Shown here: positions 24,076-32,810 of the stretch, piece after piece
Layout: each line of letters opens with the position of its first letter
How positions within the stretch are numbered: the stretch's first letter is position 1
From: Hymenobacter daecheongensis DSM 21074
GTDB taxonomy: Bacteria > Bacteroidota > Bacteroidia > Cytophagales > Hymenobacteraceae
DNA: 64,000 nucleotides
NCBI RefSeq assembly: GCF_900141805.1
Contig: NZ_FQYN01000007.1
Location: 1 to 64,000 of the forward strand
Reading direction: 5' to 3'
Made by a program: the position numbers and the translations under genes
The notes under the pieces: model-generated
Told to the model about the DNA's origin: nothing
Databases searched by the model: none
The model's input: the letters and a program-made list of their open reading frames with translations, nothing else

Positions 24076-26547
24076 TCAGGACCCACCCGCCCGGCGCTTT
24101 TCCTCCTCGGCCCCGCCGTTGCGGCGGCGCGAAGGGCTCAGCTTGTCGTTGCCGAAGCGGTAGGAGAAGCTCAGCGTGATGATGCGCTGGTCGCCGCGCT
24201 GGTAGAAGCGCTCCACGTAATTGTCGTAGGCCGAGGTGGCGCGGATTTTATTCGTGAACAGCACGTCGGTAGCATTGAGCTTGAGGGTGCCCTTCCGGTC
24301 CCACACGGCTTTCTGCACGCCCAGGCTCAGCTGCCCGTTGGGCCGCAGGTCGAAGAAGCCGTACTGCTCCCGCGACTGGTACAGGCCGTTGGCTTCTGCG
24401 CCCCAGCCCTTGCCGAAGGTGAAGGTGCTGTTGCTGCTCAGCGTGAAGGCCGCGCGGCCGCGGTTCAGGGCGGTGCCGGCCAGGCTGCCCTCGAAGCGGT
24501 TGTAGTAGAGCACGGCGTTGTTGTACACCGTCCACCACTTGGTCAGGTCCACGGGCGCGGTCAGGGTGAGGGCGTAGTAGTGCTGGCGGCCCAGGTTCAC
24601 GTTCGTGGATACCACGGTGCTGTCGGTTTCGGGCTGCACCACGTCGATGATGGGGTTCTGGGTGATGCTGTAGCTCAGGCCGGTGGTGAATTTCTGCCGG
24701 AAAGTGTGGTTCAGCTCCAGGTTGTAGCTGGTCTGGGGCCGTAGGTTGGGGTTGCCGCTACCGGAAGTCGTGGGGTCTACAATAACGCGGAAGGGGTTGA
24801 GCTGGCCGTAGGAAGGCCGGTCGATGCGGCGGCTCAGGGAGACGGATACTTCGTGCTTGTCGCTAAGGGTTTGCTTGAGCGAGGCGCTGGGAAAGAGCTG
24901 GAAATAGTCGCGGCGGAAGCGCAGGTCGCCCACCACCTGCTGGCCGGTGGCGGTGGTTTGCTCGCCGCGCAGACCCGCCTGGGCGCTCAGCTTGCCCACG
25001 GTCTGGCTATAGCTCACGTAGCCCGCCGAAATCCGCTCGTCGTATTTGAAGCGGTTGGAGCGGCCCGCGTCCAGCGTCCGGATGCCGTCCACGGTATTCT
25101 CAAACCGCACGTCGTTGTCCGAAGTCACCAGGCTGAGCTTGGCCCCGGCTTCCAGCCGCGCCTGCTTGCTCAGCGGCCGGGTGTAGTCCGCCTTCACCGA
25201 CTGAATAGTGAGCACGCCGCTCTGGTCGCTGTTCACCAGCGTCGGCGGTCGGCTCAGTAGCTCGGAGCGCGTCGCTACGTCCTGCAGGCGGTGGGTGCGG
25301 TAGCGGGCGTAGTCTGCATCGGCGGTCAGCTCGGCGCTGCCGCCGGAGTCGGGGGCGAAGGTGTGCTTGAAGTTGAGGTTGGCGGCAGCGTTGGGCGAGA
25401 CAAAGCGGCGGCTCAGCGTGCCCGCGTACCGGTCGCGCACAGTGCCGTCGGCGGCGTAGAGCGTGGTGAGGTTGGTGCCTGGCATCCGCTTGAGGCGCGA
25501 ATCCAGCCCGCTGATAATCGCGCCCACCACGGTTTTTTCGGTCAGATTATAGTCAGCCCCCGCTTTCCAGCTATTCGACTCCGACTCCGGATACTGCCGG
25601 TTCACCTGGTCGCTGCTGCCCGTGAGCACCCGGCGGCCGTCCTGCAGCTGATAGAAGTCCCGGTGAATATCGAGCTTGCCAAGCCCGTTGCGGTTGGCGT
25701 AGCTATAGGAGCCGAACAGGTTGAGGTCTTTTTGCTTATGGTTCAGGCTCAGACCACCGTTGAGCTTGCCGTAGTAGCCGCGCCCGTAGGCCACGTTGGC
25801 GCTGCCGTTGGTGCCCTGGCGCTGGTCTTTTTTCAGGTTGATGGCAATGATGCCCGCCCCGCCCTGGGCGTCATACTTGGCAGGCGGGTTGGTTATCAGC
25901 TCGATACTTTTCACCTGATCGGCGGGCAGGGCGCGCAGGTAATCGGCCAGCTCGGTGCCGGTCATGGGCTGGCGCTTGCCGTCGATGAGCACCAGCAGGC
26001 CCTGCTTGCCGCGCAAAGCGAGGTTGTCGTTGCCATCCACGGTCACGCCGGGGGAGCGGGCCAGCACGTCCAGGCTGGTGTTGCCGGCGGCTAGCGGGCT
26101 GCCCTCCACGTTCACGATGGTGCGGTCGGCCTGGCGTTCAAACAGCGGCTTTTGGCCCACCACCTTCACTTCCTTCAGGGCCGTGGCCCCGCTGGCTTTC
26201 AGCACGATGGCGGGCAGTTCGAGCCCGGCGGCCGGCAGCTCTACCGGCCCCAGCCAGCGTCGCACGTAGCCCACCTGCGCCGCCGAAACCAGGTAGCGCC
26301 CGGTCGGCACCTGATCGAACCGGAACTGGCCCTGCGCATCGCTGAACTCGGTTTTCACCACCGCCGAGTCGGGCCGGTGCAGCGTGAGGGTGGCAAACTC
26401 CATGGCGGCCCCGGCGGCCGTCTGCACGGTACCGGTGAGGGTGGCGCGGGTCTGGGCCGCGGCCGGCCCGGCGCACAGCCAGCCGGAAATGAAGTGCACA
26501 AGAAGCCCGGACCAGCGCCAGGGCCGGCCTGAAATGCGTGTTTTCAT
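24076..26547 (-). CDS. TonB-dependent receptor-like outer-membrane barrel
   Basis: 823 residues. Signal peptide (residues 1-31, ending AAAQ), then a carboxypeptidase-regulatory-like beta domain (about 35-110: ATLTGTVQTAAGAAMEFATL, QFRFDQVPTGRYLVSA), a plug (about 120-220; IDGKRQPMTGTELADYLRAL, AKYDAQGGAGIIAINL) and a long barrel typical of the Bacteroidota outer-membrane beta-barrel family with C-terminal FSYRFG. Such proteins import polymers or metal complexes or act as signalling receptors; substrate unknown. A promoter with two identical operators lies upstream, so expression is under a dedicated repressor or activator. Monocistronic with terminator. Confidence 0.88.
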   Translation of the reverse strand: MKTRISGRPWRWSGLLVHFISGWLCAGPAAAQTRATLTGTVQTAAGAAMEFATLTLHRPDSAVVKTEFSDAQGQFRFDQVPTGRYLVSAAQVGYVRRWLGPVELPAAGLELPAIVLKASGATALKEVKVVGQKPLFERQADRTIVNVEGSPLAAGNTSLDVLARSPGVTVDGNDNLALRGKQGLLVLIDGKRQPMTGTELADYLRALPADQVKSIELITNPPAKYDAQGGAGIIAINLKKDQRQGTNGSANVAYGRGYYGKLNGGLSLNHKQKDLNLFGSYSYANRNGLGKLDIHRDFYQLQDGRRVLTGSSDQVNRQYPESESNSWKAGADYNLTEKTVVGAIISGLDSRLKRMPGTNLTTLYAADGTVRDRYAGTLSRRFVSPNAAANLNFKHTFAPDSGGSAELTADADYARYRTHRLQDVATRSELLSRPPTLVNSDQSGVLTIQSVKADYTRPLSKQARLEAGAKLSLVTSDNDVRFENTVDGIRTLDAGRSNRFKYDERISAGYVSYSQTVGKLSAQAGLRGEQTTATGQQVVGDLRFRRDYFQLFPSASLKQTLSDKHEVSVSLSRRIDRPSYGQLNPFRVIVDPTTSGSGNPNLRPQTSYNLELNHTFRQKFTTGLSYSITQNPIIDVVQPETDSTVVSTNVNLGRQHYYALTLTAPVDLTKWWTVYNNAVLYYNRFEGSLAGTALNRGRAAFTLSSNSTFTFGKGWGAEANGLYQSREQYGFFDLRPNGQLSLGVQKAVWDRKGTLKLNATDVLFTNKIRATSAYDNYVERFYQRGDQRIITLSFSYRFGNDKLSPSRRRNGGAEEEKRRAGGS

Positions 26548-26672
26548 GGGAAGAAGCGGGATAGTGGGGCCAGCGGGAAACCCGGCCGGCGCTGGTTAGC
26601 GGGGAGTAGAGTAAGGCGACGAAGCACTGGCGTAGCTCGCCCGGTGGCTGTGCGCGGCAGCTCCGGGGTCTT

Positions 26673-26713
26673 CTACGAATGTCTTCGTAGTAAACATACG
26701 AATGATTTCGTAT
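26673..26713 (-). promoter_or_regulatory. Two identical operator palindromes (TACGAA-N4-TTCGTA)
   Basis: Two perfect 16-bp palindromes, 26674-26689 (spacer tgtc) and 26697-26712 (spacer tgat), extendable to 18 bp, with centres 23 bp apart. They bracket the -7 element on the minus strand. The tac...gta ends resemble binding sites of winged-helix dimers such as BlaI/MecI-type repressors, but the regulator is not in this window. Confidence 0.75.
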
Positions 26714-26719
26714 ATACAA
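26691..26719 (-). promoter_or_regulatory. Bacteroidota-type promoter of the TonB-type gene
   Basis: Reading the minus strand: -33 TTG (26719-26717), 18-nt spacer, -7 TATGTTTA (26698-26691), one mismatch from TAnnTTTG. The second palindrome lies in the spacer, the first at the start-site side. Leader to ATG is about 140 nt. Confidence 0.6.
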
Positions 26720-26802
26720 GAGAAACCCCGGAAATTTTGCCGGAAATACTGCCGGATCGGGTAGCTTCGCCGCTGCAAACTCACCCGCTGCCGCCTTTCC
26801 TC

Positions 26803-27231
26803 ATGCACCTGACCATCCCCATTGCCTCGCTCGACGATTTGCCCCAGGCCGCCGCGCAGGTACAAGCCGCCCTGGGCGAGCACAAAATCATTCTGCTGGA
26901 AGGGGAGATGGGGGCGGGCAAAACTACCTTTATCAAGGCCCTGTGCCACCAGCTGGGCGTGCCCGACTACGTGAGCAGCCCCACCTTCGCGCTGGTAAAC
27001 GAGTACCGCGACGCGCAGAATCGGCCCATCTACCACTTCGACTTCTACCGCCTCGACGACCCGCAGGAAGCCATCAACATCGGGGCGCAGGAGTACTTCG
27101 ATTCTGGCTATCTTTGTCTGATCGAGTGGCCCAGCCGCGTGGGGGCGCTGCTGCCCGCCAACCGGCTGCTCCTCACGCTCACCGTCACCGGACCCTCTTC
27201 GAGGGAATTGAGAATTACAAATGAGCAATGA
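26803..27231 (+). CDS. tsaE: tRNA threonylcarbamoyladenosine biosynthesis ATPase TsaE
   Basis: 142 residues from ATG 26803. Walker A GEMGAGKTTF (residues about 34-43), SSPTFALVNEY switch and FDFYRL, with LIEWPSRVG, cover the TsaE family. With TsaD and TsaB it forms the t6A modification complex on tRNAs decoding ANN; TsaE supplies the ATPase cycle. The last eight codons (RELRITNEQ-stop region) come from a repeat element that has entered the 3' end. The ald gene follows after 59 bp, an arrangement I associate with Bacteroidota. Confidence 0.93.
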   Translation: MHLTIPIASLDDLPQAAAQVQAALGEHKIILLEGEMGAGKTTFIKALCHQLGVPDYVSSPTFALVNEYRDAQNRPIYHFDFYRLDDPQEAINIGAQEYFDSGYLCLIEWPSRVGALLPANRLLLTLTVTGPSSRELRITNEQ

Positions 27232-27283
27232 GCAAGCCGCTGTTGAAAAGGCATTGCTCATTGCTCATTGCTCATTGATAATT
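27214..27283. repeat. Inverted repeat of attgctcattgctcatt words
   Basis: aatgagcaatgagcaag is mirrored by repeated attgctcattgctcattg around a short loop. It spans the end of tsaE and supplies its stop codon. Confidence 0.7.
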
Positions 27284-27290
27284 GATCAAG

Positions 27291-28520
27291 ATGCCCGAAG
27301 CCGTACCACCCGGATTTGAGTCGCTGGCCACGAGCCGCGCCTACTTCACGCAGGAATCCATGCTGGCCGTGGAAACGCGCAAGCGGAAGCTGTTTATCGG
27401 GCTGCCGCGCGAGACGTCGCTGCAGGAAAATCGCATCTGCCTCACGCCCGAGGCCGTGAAGCATCTGGTGCAGGACGGGCACGAAGTGCTGATGGAAAGC
27501 GGAGCCGGCGAGCCCAGCAAGTACTCCGACCACGACTATTCCGAAGCCGGGGCCAGCATTGCCTATTCGCAGAAAGAGGTGTACGAGGCCGATATCATCC
27601 TGAAAGTAGCGCCCCCCAGCCAGACCGAAATCGACTACATGCGCTCCAACCAGACGCTGATTTCGGCGCTGCAGTTCGGCTCGCTCACCCCCGAATTTAT
27701 CACGGCCCTCACGCGCAAAAAGGTGAATGCCATTAGCTTTGAGCTGATTAAGGACCCCTCGGGTGCGCGGCCGGTGGTGCGGGCCATGAGCGAAATTGCC
27801 GGCTCGACGGTGATGCTGATTGCGGCCGAATACCTGGCCCGGTCCAACGAGGGTAAGGGCATCATTCTGGGCGGCATAACGGGCGTGCCGCCGTCGCAGG
27901 TAGTTATTCTGGGCGCGGGCACCGTGGCCGAGTACGCTGCCCGCGCCGCTACTGGCCTGGGCGCCGAGGTGAAGGTGTTCGACAATCACCTCTACAAGCT
28001 GCGCCGCCTCAAGCACAACCTGGGCACGATGATGCTCTATACCAGTACCTTAGACACGGTGGTGCTCAACCAGCAGATCCGCCGTGCCGACGTGGTAATC
28101 GGGGCGCTGAACGCCGAGGATGGCCGCATTCCTTTTATGGTGCCCGAAAGCGTGGTGGCCAGCATGGCGCCCGGCTCCGTCATCATTGATGTGAGCATCG
28201 ATCAGGGCGGCTGCTTCGAAACCTCGGAGATGACCAGCCACAGCAAACCCGTGTTCCGCAAATACGACGTGGTGCACTACTGCGTGCCCAACATCGCCTC
28301 GCGCGTGCCGCGCACGGCCACCAACGCGCTGAGCAACATTTTCACGCCCATGCTGCAGGAAATCAGTCAGCACGGCGGCATCAACGAGGTGCTGTTTACG
28401 AATGAGCATTTCCGCTCCGGGGTGTACGTCTACAAAGGCTCGCTTACGAATGCCGCTATCGCGAAGAAATTTAATATGCGGTATAAGGAGCTGAGCTTGA
28501 TGATTGCCGTGCGTAACTAG
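27291..28520 (+). CDS. ald: Alanine dehydrogenase
   Basis: 409 residues from ATG 27291 (a TTG nine bases upstream lies in repeat sequence). It reversibly oxidises L-alanine to pyruvate and ammonia with NAD. Seen: FIGLPRETSLQENRICLTP substrate-site block near residue 35, Rossmann GAGTVAEYAARAATGLGAEV, and GALNAEDGRIPFMVPESVV. The related NAD(P) transhydrogenase alpha subunit would have a different length and C-terminal part. It follows tsaE in the same direction. Confidence 0.88.
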   Translation: MPEAVPPGFESLATSRAYFTQESMLAVETRKRKLFIGLPRETSLQENRICLTPEAVKHLVQDGHEVLMESGAGEPSKYSDHDYSEAGASIAYSQKEVYEADIILKVAPPSQTEIDYMRSNQTLISALQFGSLTPEFITALTRKKVNAISFELIKDPSGARPVVRAMSEIAGSTVMLIAAEYLARSNEGKGIILGGITGVPPSQVVILGAGTVAEYAARAATGLGAEVKVFDNHLYKLRRLKHNLGTMMLYTSTLDTVVLNQQIRRADVVIGALNAEDGRIPFMVPESVVASMAPGSVIIDVSIDQGGCFETSEMTSHSKPVFRKYDVVHYCVPNIASRVPRTATNALSNIFTPMLQEISQHGGINEVLFTNEHFRSGVYVYKGSLTNAAIAKKFNMRYKELSLMIAVRN

Positions 28521-28582
28521 GACCACGGATTCGCGCGGATTTCACGGATTTTACGGATTTTGTGGACGGGTTTCCTGGCTGG

Positions 28583-28768
28583 CTGGCGCGAGTTTAGGCG
28601 CAGCCGTAACTCGTGCCGGAATATAGCGGGAGGCTGCGCCTCCCCCGTCAGAACAAAATCGTTGGTATCTGTCGGCGTGGTGCCGGCTTGTCGCTGGCGC
28701 GGCAGTGGAGGTACAACCTCCACGAAATAAGTAGTCACGAGTTACGGCTGCGCCTAAACTCGCGCCAG
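28583..28768. repeat. Inverted repeat with ctggcgcgagtttaggcgc arms
   Basis: Arms ctggcgcgagtttaggcgca / tgcgcctaaactcgcgccag, extending through a further ten bases (gccgtaactcgtg), enclose about 115 bp. Upstream (28522-28560) is a run of cggatt words. No gene in this gap. Confidence 0.75.
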
Positions 28769-28800
28769 CTTGAGCGCCAGCTTAATGGCAGGCTAATGCC

Positions 28801-29718
28801 TTATTCCCCGGCCAGCAGCAGCGTTTTCCAGGCTTCCTGCAGCTTGCCTTCCGCCAGAAACTGCTGGCCCAAAAGCGTCAGCTGCTTTCGAAGTTCCGGT
28901 GCGTCGGTGCGGTATTTATTCATTGTGTAGCTTACCAGCGGCTCCTGCCGGAAATCGGCTACCTGTTCCGGCGTGGGCAGAGCGCTCTGCTCGATGTTGG
29001 CCAAGCGGCCTAGGTTGTTGCCGGTGAGCAGGTCGGAGTTGCGGATGTGCGCCGGGAGCTGGTCGATGCCGATACCCAGGCTGCGGTTGGGTTTGGGCAC
29101 TTCAAACAGGCTGCTGCCCGAGGCCCGGCAGTACCAGTCGCCACCGAGGCGGGCAATGGCGTCGAGCTTGAACGGGTCGATGCCCAGGCCGGAGGGCAGC
29201 ACGATATCCTCGCGGAAGTGGGCCATGACCACCCGGCAGATGATTAGGTTGCCGGCCCCGTTGTTCTGGCCCAACTCAATGATCTGCTCCACCACGCACT
29301 CGAAAGCAGCCGGCGCTTCGGCCACGCGGGGGGGCCGCACGCGCTGGCTTGGTAGCTCCGTAAAACCAGCCTTCACGAACTCATTTACGCCCTTCTCATA
29401 CTCCGTACTGGCCAACGACATCTGCTCTACCATGGCGTAGTCGCAGATATGAATCACGACTTCGGGCACCTCGCGCACGTTTTGCAGGGTGTGCTTCTGC
29501 GAGTTGTCGCGCACCCGATTGGCGGGCGAAAACACCAGAATCGGCGGGTTGGAGCCGAAGGCGTTGAAGAAGCTGTAGGGGCTCAGGTTCACGCTGCCAT
29601 CGGCCGAGATGGTGCTGGCGAAGGCCACGGGACGGGGGGCAATGGCCCCCACCAGAAACGGGTGTAGCTCGCTGGGCTTGAGCTGGGCGGGGTCGATGGT
29701 GCGGAAGGAGGGGTGCAT
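28801..29718 (-). CDS. Flavin reductase family protein
   Basis: 305 residues. The N-terminal 190 residues have the FMN-binding split-barrel pattern of flavin reductases (PFLVGAIAPRPVAFAST, NLSPYSFFNAFGSNPPIL, VFSPANRVRD). A C-terminal extension of about 110 residues ends in a helical stretch. Members reduce FMN for monooxygenases or act on FMN-bound substrates; the partner is unknown. It is divergent from the zinc-ribbon gene; codon use normal. Confidence 0.85.
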   Translation of the reverse strand: MHPSFRTIDPAQLKPSELHPFLVGAIAPRPVAFASTISADGSVNLSPYSFFNAFGSNPPILVFSPANRVRDNSQKHTLQNVREVPEVVIHICDYAMVEQMSLASTEYEKGVNEFVKAGFTELPSQRVRPPRVAEAPAAFECVVEQIIELGQNNGAGNLIICRVVMAHFREDIVLPSGLGIDPFKLDAIARLGGDWYCRASGSSLFEVPKPNRSLGIGIDQLPAHIRNSDLLTGNNLGRLANIEQSALPTPEQVADFRQEPLVSYTMNKYRTDAPELRKQLTLLGQQFLAEGKLQEAWKTLLLAGE

Positions 29719-29903
29719 GGCGCTGGAAAAGGAGGGGGGCGAAGTTCGGGGTTCGGAAGAAATAAACGCGCTGGTATTTTTAGACCGTCGGCGTTGCCTG
29801 CTGCCGTGGGACGGAGAAACCGGCCCTGAGTTGGCTGCGCTGCCCTATCTTTACTACTCCAGAATAGCCTCACGCGGTCCTCCGCTTTCCTGCCCGCCCC
29901 GCC

Positions 29904-30326
29904 ATGTCTCAGCCGGCCTGCCCCAAATGCGAATCGGTGGAAGCTACCAAAAGCGGCATAGTGGGCGGCCGGCAGCGGTACAAGTGCCGGAACTGCGGCT
30001 ACCACTTTTCGGTGGCAAAGCTGGGGCGCGAGGTGAACACCTACTACGTTGTGAAGGCCCTGCAGCTGTATGTGGAGGGCGTGAGCTACCGCGAGATTGA
30101 GCGCCTGCTGGGCGTGAGCCACGTGAGCGTGATGAACTGGGTGAAGAAGTACGGCGTGAAGGCCCCGCGCCAGACCGCTCATCACCCCACTTACCACATC
30201 CTGACCCAGCAAGAGCTGGCCGAGTACTTTCAGAAGCCGGAAAACCTGCAGGGGGCGGGGCTGGTGGTCACGGAGCTGGGCGACAACTACCTGCTGTTTC
30301 GGTGGGAGCGGCTGAAGGCAAGCTGA
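29904..30326 (+). CDS. IS1-type N-terminal zinc-ribbon/HTH protein
   Basis: 140 residues. A zinc ribbon (CPKC at residues 6-9, CRNCGY at about 29-34) is followed by a helix-turn-helix (YYVVKALQLYVEGVSYREIE, LLGVSHVSVMNWVKKYG), the N-terminal layout of IS1-family transposases (InsA). The rest (about 85-140: YHILTQQELAEYFQKPENL) is not transposase. No catalytic DDE subunit is nearby. Stand-alone relatives of this type exist in Bacteroidota and may be DNA-binding regulators, possibly domesticated. A 21-bp array starts about 40 bp after its stop. Confidence 0.75.
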   Translation: MSQPACPKCESVEATKSGIVGGRQRYKCRNCGYHFSVAKLGREVNTYYVVKALQLYVEGVSYREIERLLGVSHVSVMNWVKKYGVKAPRQTAHHPTYHILTQQELAEYFQKPENLQGAGLVVTELGDNYLLFRWERLKAS

Positions 30327-30364
30327 GCCTGAGTGCCTGGCAAGCCTGGTGGCCGGCAGTATCC

Positions 30365-30613
30365 CGGAGGCCCCTCGGCTGCTCCGGAGGCCCCTCGGCT
30401 GCTCCGGAGGCCGCTCCGAAGCACCGGATTGGCAATCGGCTGCTTCGGTTTGCCATTCCGGTGCTCCGGATTGCCAACCTGGTGCAGCGGATTGCCGTTC
30501 CGGTGCTCCGGTTTGCCACTCCGGAGCATCGGTTTACCAAACCGGAGTACCGGATTGCCGTTCCGGTGCTTCGGATTGGCAAACCGCCGCACCAGGTTGG
30601 CAATCCGGCAGGG
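30365..30613. repeat. 21-bp tandem array, second locus
   Basis: About 12 units of 20-21 bp (first units 20, from 30446 all 21). Typical units: cggtttgccattccggtgctc, cggattgccgttccggtgctc. As in the array at 1527-1820, words recur inverted: ggattgccaacctggtg (30468-30484) versus caccaggttggcaatcc (30590-30606). All words differ from the first array. Frames remain open on both strands because 21 is a multiple of 3, without support for translation. Confidence 0.8.
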
Positions 30614-30826
30614 TGGGGCTTTGGTGCAGAAGCTGCCGACAACCAGATTTTTCCGTTTTTTTAGAGGCTACTTGCGTTGGGGGCGGTTTGCGTTGGCAAA
30701 AAACCGCCCAGCCCTGGGGCAGCAGCCGGCGTGCGGCGCCGCTACCCCACAGTTGGTGGCCTGCCCCACGAACGCAAACCGCTTGCAGGCAGTAAAACAA
30801 GTACACTCCCTCAACCCCCCGCCCTC

Positions 30827-32737
30827 ATGCCCGTACCCCATCCCCGCCTCCACAGCTTCGCCGAGTACGAAGAAGCCTACCGCCGCAGCGTCGAAAACCC
30901 TGAGCAGTTCTGGGCCGAGGTGGCCGAACCGTTTACCTGGCGGCGCAAGTGGGATACCGTGCTCAAAGCCGACCTGGTAGGCGGCCACAACGAATGGTAT
31001 AGCGGGGCCAAGCTCAACATCACTGAAAACTGCCTCGACCGCCACCTGGCCACCCGCGGCAACAAGCTGGCCCTGATCTGGGAGCCCAACGACCCCAAAA
31101 CCCGCCAGATTCGCTATACCTACCGCGAGCTGCACCAGCACGTGTGCCAGTTTGCCAACGTGCTGCTGAATAACGGCGTGGAAAAAGGCGACCGGGTGTG
31201 CCTGTACATGCCCATGATTCCGCAGCTGGCCATTGCCGTGCTGGCCTGCGCCCGCATCGGGGCCGTGCATTCGGTCATCTTCGCCGGCTTTTCGGCCACT
31301 GCCATTGCCGACCGCGTGAACGATGCCCAGGCCACCGTGGTGCTCACCGCCGACGGCCTGAACCGCGGCCCCAAGCAGATTCCGGTGAAGCGCGTGGTGG
31401 ACGAGGCCCTGGAAAACTGCCCCTCCGTGCGCCGCGTGATAGTAGTGGAGCACCTGGGCTGGCCCGTGCAGATGCGGGAGGGCCGCGACGTGTGGTATCA
31501 CGAAGAAGCCAGAGAAGCCGCCAAAACCTGTCCCGCCGAGGAGATGGACGCCGAGGATATGCTCTTCATCCTCTACACTTCGGGCAGCACCGGCAAGCCC
31601 AAAGGCGTGGTGCACACCACCGCCGGCTACATGGTGTGGGCCGACTACACCTTCCGCAACGTGTTTCAGGTGCAGGAAAACGACGTGTACTGGTGCACCG
31701 CCGATATCGGCTGGGTCACGGGCCACTCGTATCTGCTCTACGGCCCCTTGCTCAGCGGCAGCACCACGCTCCTGTTCGAGGGCGTGCCCACCTACCCCGA
31801 TGCCGGCCGCTTCTGGGAAGTTATCGACAAGCACGGCGTCAACGTGTTCTACACTGCCCCCACGGCCATTCGCAGCCTGATGGCCACGCCCCTAGACAAC
31901 GTGCTGAGCTACTCGCTCGACTCGCTACGGGTGCTGGGCACGGTGGGCGAGCCGATTAATGAGGAAGCCTGGCACTGGTACCACACCCATGTGGGCAAAG
32001 AGCGCTGCCCCGTCGTGGATACGTGGTGGCAGACCGAAACCGGGGGCATCATGATTTCGGCGCTGGCCGGCATTTCGCCCCTCCGGCCCACCCACGCTGG
32101 CCAGCCCCTGCCCGGCGTGCAGCCTGTGCTGCTCACCCAGGAGGGCCAGGAAATCCAGGGCAACGACGAGGAAGGCTACCTGGCCATCAAGTTTCCGTGG
32201 CCCGGCATCATCCGCACCACCTACGGCGACCATGAGCGCGCCCGCCAGACTTACTTCGGCCCGTATCCCGGCTACTACTTCACCGGCGACGGTGCCCGCC
32301 GCGACTCGACCGGCCTCTACCGCATCATCGGCCGCGTCGACGACGTGATAAACGTGTCGGGCCACCGCTTTGGCACCGCCGAAATCGAGAATGCCATCAA
32401 CCAGAACGCCCACGTGGTGGAAAGCGCCGTGGTGGGCTATCCGCACGACGTGAAAGGGCAGGGCATCTACGCCTTCGTCATCTGCCGCGAGCCGGTCGGC
32501 AAGGCCGACGCGGGGCACGTGGAGGCCAGCATCATCGAAACCGTGGTGGCCGAAATCGGCAAAATCGCCAAGCCGGATAAGATCCAAATCGTGTCGGGTC
32601 TGCCCAAAACCCGTTCCGGCAAGATCATGCGCCGCATCCTGCGCAAAGTAGCCGAGGGCGAAACCACCAACCTCGGCGACATCACCACCCTGCTCGACCC
32701 CGGCGTGGTAGAGGAGATTATTCAGGGGAAGAAGTAG
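30827..32737 (+). CDS. acs: Acetate--CoA ligase
   Basis: 636 residues, the usual Acs length. It activates acetate with ATP to acetyl-AMP and then acetyl-CoA. Seen: YTSGSTGKPKGVVHTT (AMP-binding motif), DTWWQTETGG, YYFTGDGARRD, and the acetylatable Lys in the C-terminal PKTRSGKIMRR. ATG 30827 was chosen over an upstream in-frame ATG at 30677, which would add a low-quality extension of 50 residues. A terminator follows directly. Confidence 0.95.
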   Translation: MPVPHPRLHSFAEYEEAYRRSVENPEQFWAEVAEPFTWRRKWDTVLKADLVGGHNEWYSGAKLNITENCLDRHLATRGNKLALIWEPNDPKTRQIRYTYRELHQHVCQFANVLLNNGVEKGDRVCLYMPMIPQLAIAVLACARIGAVHSVIFAGFSATAIADRVNDAQATVVLTADGLNRGPKQIPVKRVVDEALENCPSVRRVIVVEHLGWPVQMREGRDVWYHEEAREAAKTCPAEEMDAEDMLFILYTSGSTGKPKGVVHTTAGYMVWADYTFRNVFQVQENDVYWCTADIGWVTGHSYLLYGPLLSGSTTLLFEGVPTYPDAGRFWEVIDKHGVNVFYTAPTAIRSLMATPLDNVLSYSLDSLRVLGTVGEPINEEAWHWYHTHVGKERCPVVDTWWQTETGGIMISALAGISPLRPTHAGQPLPGVQPVLLTQEGQEIQGNDEEGYLAIKFPWPGIIRTTYGDHERARQTYFGPYPGYYFTGDGARRDSTGLYRIIGRVDDVINVSGHRFGTAEIENAINQNAHVVESAVVGYPHDVKGQGIYAFVICREPVGKADAGHVEASIIETVVAEIGKIAKPDKIQIVSGLPKTRSGKIMRRILRKVAEGETTNLGDITTLLDPGVVEEIIQGKK

Positions 32738-32739
32738 TG

Positions 32740-32773
32740 AAAAAGGAACGGCCAAGCGGCCGTTCCTTTTTCT
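32740..32773 (+). terminator. Rho-independent terminator of acs
   Basis: Stem aaaaggaacggcc / ggccgttcctttt, loop of 4, then five or more T. Confidence 0.9.
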
Positions 32774-32810
32774 GTTAAGTTTACTAGCCTAACATGCAAC
32801 GGAGCCTACC

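Noticed and set aside
29904..30326. Complete IS1 element
   Set aside because: No InsB catalytic frame and no terminal repeats around the zinc-ribbon gene.
30365..30613. CRISPR array
   Set aside because: Units are contiguous variants of one 21-bp word set, without repeat-spacer alternation, and no cas genes are nearby.
30677..30826. N-terminal extension of Acs
   Set aside because: Low-quality sequence that departs from the family; homology starts at the ATG at 30827.
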